7,114 nt of DNA from an uncultured Clostridia bacterium (GTDB lineage Bacteria; Bacillota; Clostridia; Oscillospirales; Acutalibacteraceae): the NCBI GenBank assembly GCA_946497265.1, contig CAMMKL010000109.1:1-7114 (forward strand), written 5' to 3'. Position numbers and translations under genes: made by a program. Positions 6,169-7,114 of the stretch are shown here, piece after piece. Positions within the stretch are counted from its first letter, which is position 1. The number at the start of each line of letters is the position of its first letter. The notes under the pieces are model-generated. The model worked only from the letters and a program-made list of their open reading frames with translations, was not told the origin of the DNA and searched no databases.

Positions 6169-7114
6169 TTAGTCAAGATAACCTTCCGCGCAGAGCAGCT
6201 CCGCCATCAGGACCGCACCGCCGGCAGCGCCGCGCAGGGTGTTGTGGGACATACAGACAAATTTAATATCATATTGGGTGTCGGGACGAAGGCGGCCGAT
6301 CGAAACCGCCATTCCGCCTTCCAAATTTCGTTCGCTTTTGATTTGCGGACGGTCGTTTTCACGGAAATAATGGAGGAATTGCTTGGGAGCGCTGGGCAGT
6401 TTTAGTTCCTGTGCGCGGCCTTTATAGGTTTCCCAGCGTTCCATGATTTCTTCCATATCCGCTTTCTTTTCCATAGAAACAAACACAGCGGCTGTGTGAC
6501 CGTCGCTTACCGGTACACGCAGGCACTGGGAGGTAATGGATGGAACCGAGGCGTTTACGATCTGATCTCCGTCCAAATGTCCCCAAATCTTCATTGGTTC
6601 CTGTTCGGATTTTTCTTCTTCGCCGCCAATGTAAGGGATCAGGTTATCAACCATGTCGGGCCAGGTCTCAAAGGTTTTGCCGGCGCCGGAAATTGCCTGA
6701 TAGGTACAGGCGAGCACTTTCGTTACGCCCAGATTCATCAGGGGGTGTACAGCGGGGACGTAGCTTTGTAAAGAACAGTTGGATTTTACAGCGATAAAGC
6801 CGCGTTTCGTCCCCAAGCGTTTGCGCTGTGCCGGAATGACGGCTGCGTGTGCCGCGTTTATTTCCGGGATGATCATAGGAACGTCCGGCGTGCTGCGGTG
6901 CGCACTGTTATTGGAGATGACCGGGCATTCATGCTTGGCATACATTTCCTCCAGCGCGCGGATCTCGTCCTTTTTCATATCCACAGCACAAAACACAAAA
7001 TCCACCTTGGAAACGATTTTTTCAATATCGGCCTGTGCGTCATATACCACCATGTCTGCCATGGAAGCGGGGATTCCGGTTTTCATGGCCCAGCGTTTTG
7101 CAACGGCTTCGCGA
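6169..7114 (-). CDS. asd: Aspartate-semialdehyde dehydrogenase, archaeal/fungal-like type (5' partial)
   Basis: This enzyme reduces aspartyl phosphate to aspartate semialdehyde with NADPH, feeding lysine, threonine, methionine and diaminopimelate synthesis. The window holds the last 314 or so residues. Codons continue open to the edge (reading REAVAKRWAM before the Met at 7086), so Met 7086 is internal. Roughly 45-50 N-terminal residues, including the GxTGxVGQ nucleotide-binding loop, are outside. Counting from that Met, visible motifs are SNNSAHR at 58-64, the catalytic Cys104 in KSNCSLQ, QAISGAG at 130-136, and the catalytic His197 in RVPVSDGHT. SNxSAHR and the RVPVxDGHT form point to the archaeal/fungal subfamily rather than the E. 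coli type. It is the first visible gene of the asd-dapA-dapB-ACT operon; any lysine riboswitch or promoter would lie beyond the window. Confidence 0.95.
   Translation of the reverse strand, partial: REAVAKRWAMKTGIPASMADMVVYDAQADIEKIVSKVDFVFCAVDMKKDEIRALEEMYAKHECPVISNNSAHRSTPDVPMIIPEINAAHAAVIPAQRKRLGTKRGFIAVKSNCSLQSYVPAVHPLMNLGVTKVLACTYQAISGAGKTFETWPDMVDNLIPYIGGEEEKSEQEPMKIWGHLDGDQIVNASVPSITSQCLRVPVSDGHTAAVFVSMEKKADMEEIMERWETYKGRAQELKLPSAPKQFLHYFRENDRPQIKSERNLEGGMAVSIGRLRPDTQYDIKFVCMSHNTLRGAAGGAVLMAELLCAEGYLD

Noticed and set aside
6145..6175. Short direct repeats (CAAGGAT, AGTCAAG) between asd and dapA
   Set aside because: Only 7 nt long, partly within the asd stop region, with no spacing or symmetry that suggests an operator.
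7084..7086. ATG at 7086 as the start of asd
   Set aside because: The frame stays open to the window edge with family-like residues before it, and the N-terminal nucleotide-binding loop is missing. The gene is truncated by the window.

Overview
The window looks like chromosomal housekeeping DNA of a Gram-positive anaerobe of the class Clostridia. Moderate base composition suggests an Oscillospirales/Ruminococcaceae-like relative rather than a very AT-rich Clostridium, but this placement is inferred. The evidence is strong AGGAGG-type ribosome sites, GTG starts, the Firmicutes gene order nadK-argR-recN, a tyrosine T-box leader in front of tyrS, and a consensus housekeeping promoter. No mobile element, CRISPR array, tRNA, rRNA or phage gene was found.

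Positions 1-2297 (+ strand) hold the end of an NAD kinase gene, the arginine repressor argR and the DNA-repair gene recN, closely spaced and probably co-transcribed. Right at the recN stop codon lies a consensus promoter (TTGACA, 17 bp, TATAAT). It drives a roughly 260-nt leader that I read as a complete T-box riboswitch. The leader has a Tyr specifier UAC, a GC-rich hairpin with a GCGA tetraloop, a textbook antiterminator and a competing intrinsic terminator. The gene it controls is tyrosyl-tRNA synthetase (2626-3855).

A 14-bp perfect inverted repeat (3901-3935) separates tyrS from a convergent operon on the - strand. In transcription order this operon holds asd (5' end outside the window), dapA, dapB and a 152-aa protein made of two ACT domains. 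asd, dapA and dapB are three consecutive enzymes from aspartyl phosphate to tetrahydrodipicolinate, the route to lysine and the cell-wall diamino acid. The last gene resembles the regulatory half of aspartate kinase without the kinase domain.

Most of the window is ordinary. The item most worth a second look is this free-standing aspartokinase-like ACT-ACT protein in a dap operon. It could be a separately encoded lysine-sensing subunit for a kinase encoded elsewhere. The DapA in the same operon keeps some, but not all, residues of the known lysine-inhibition site.
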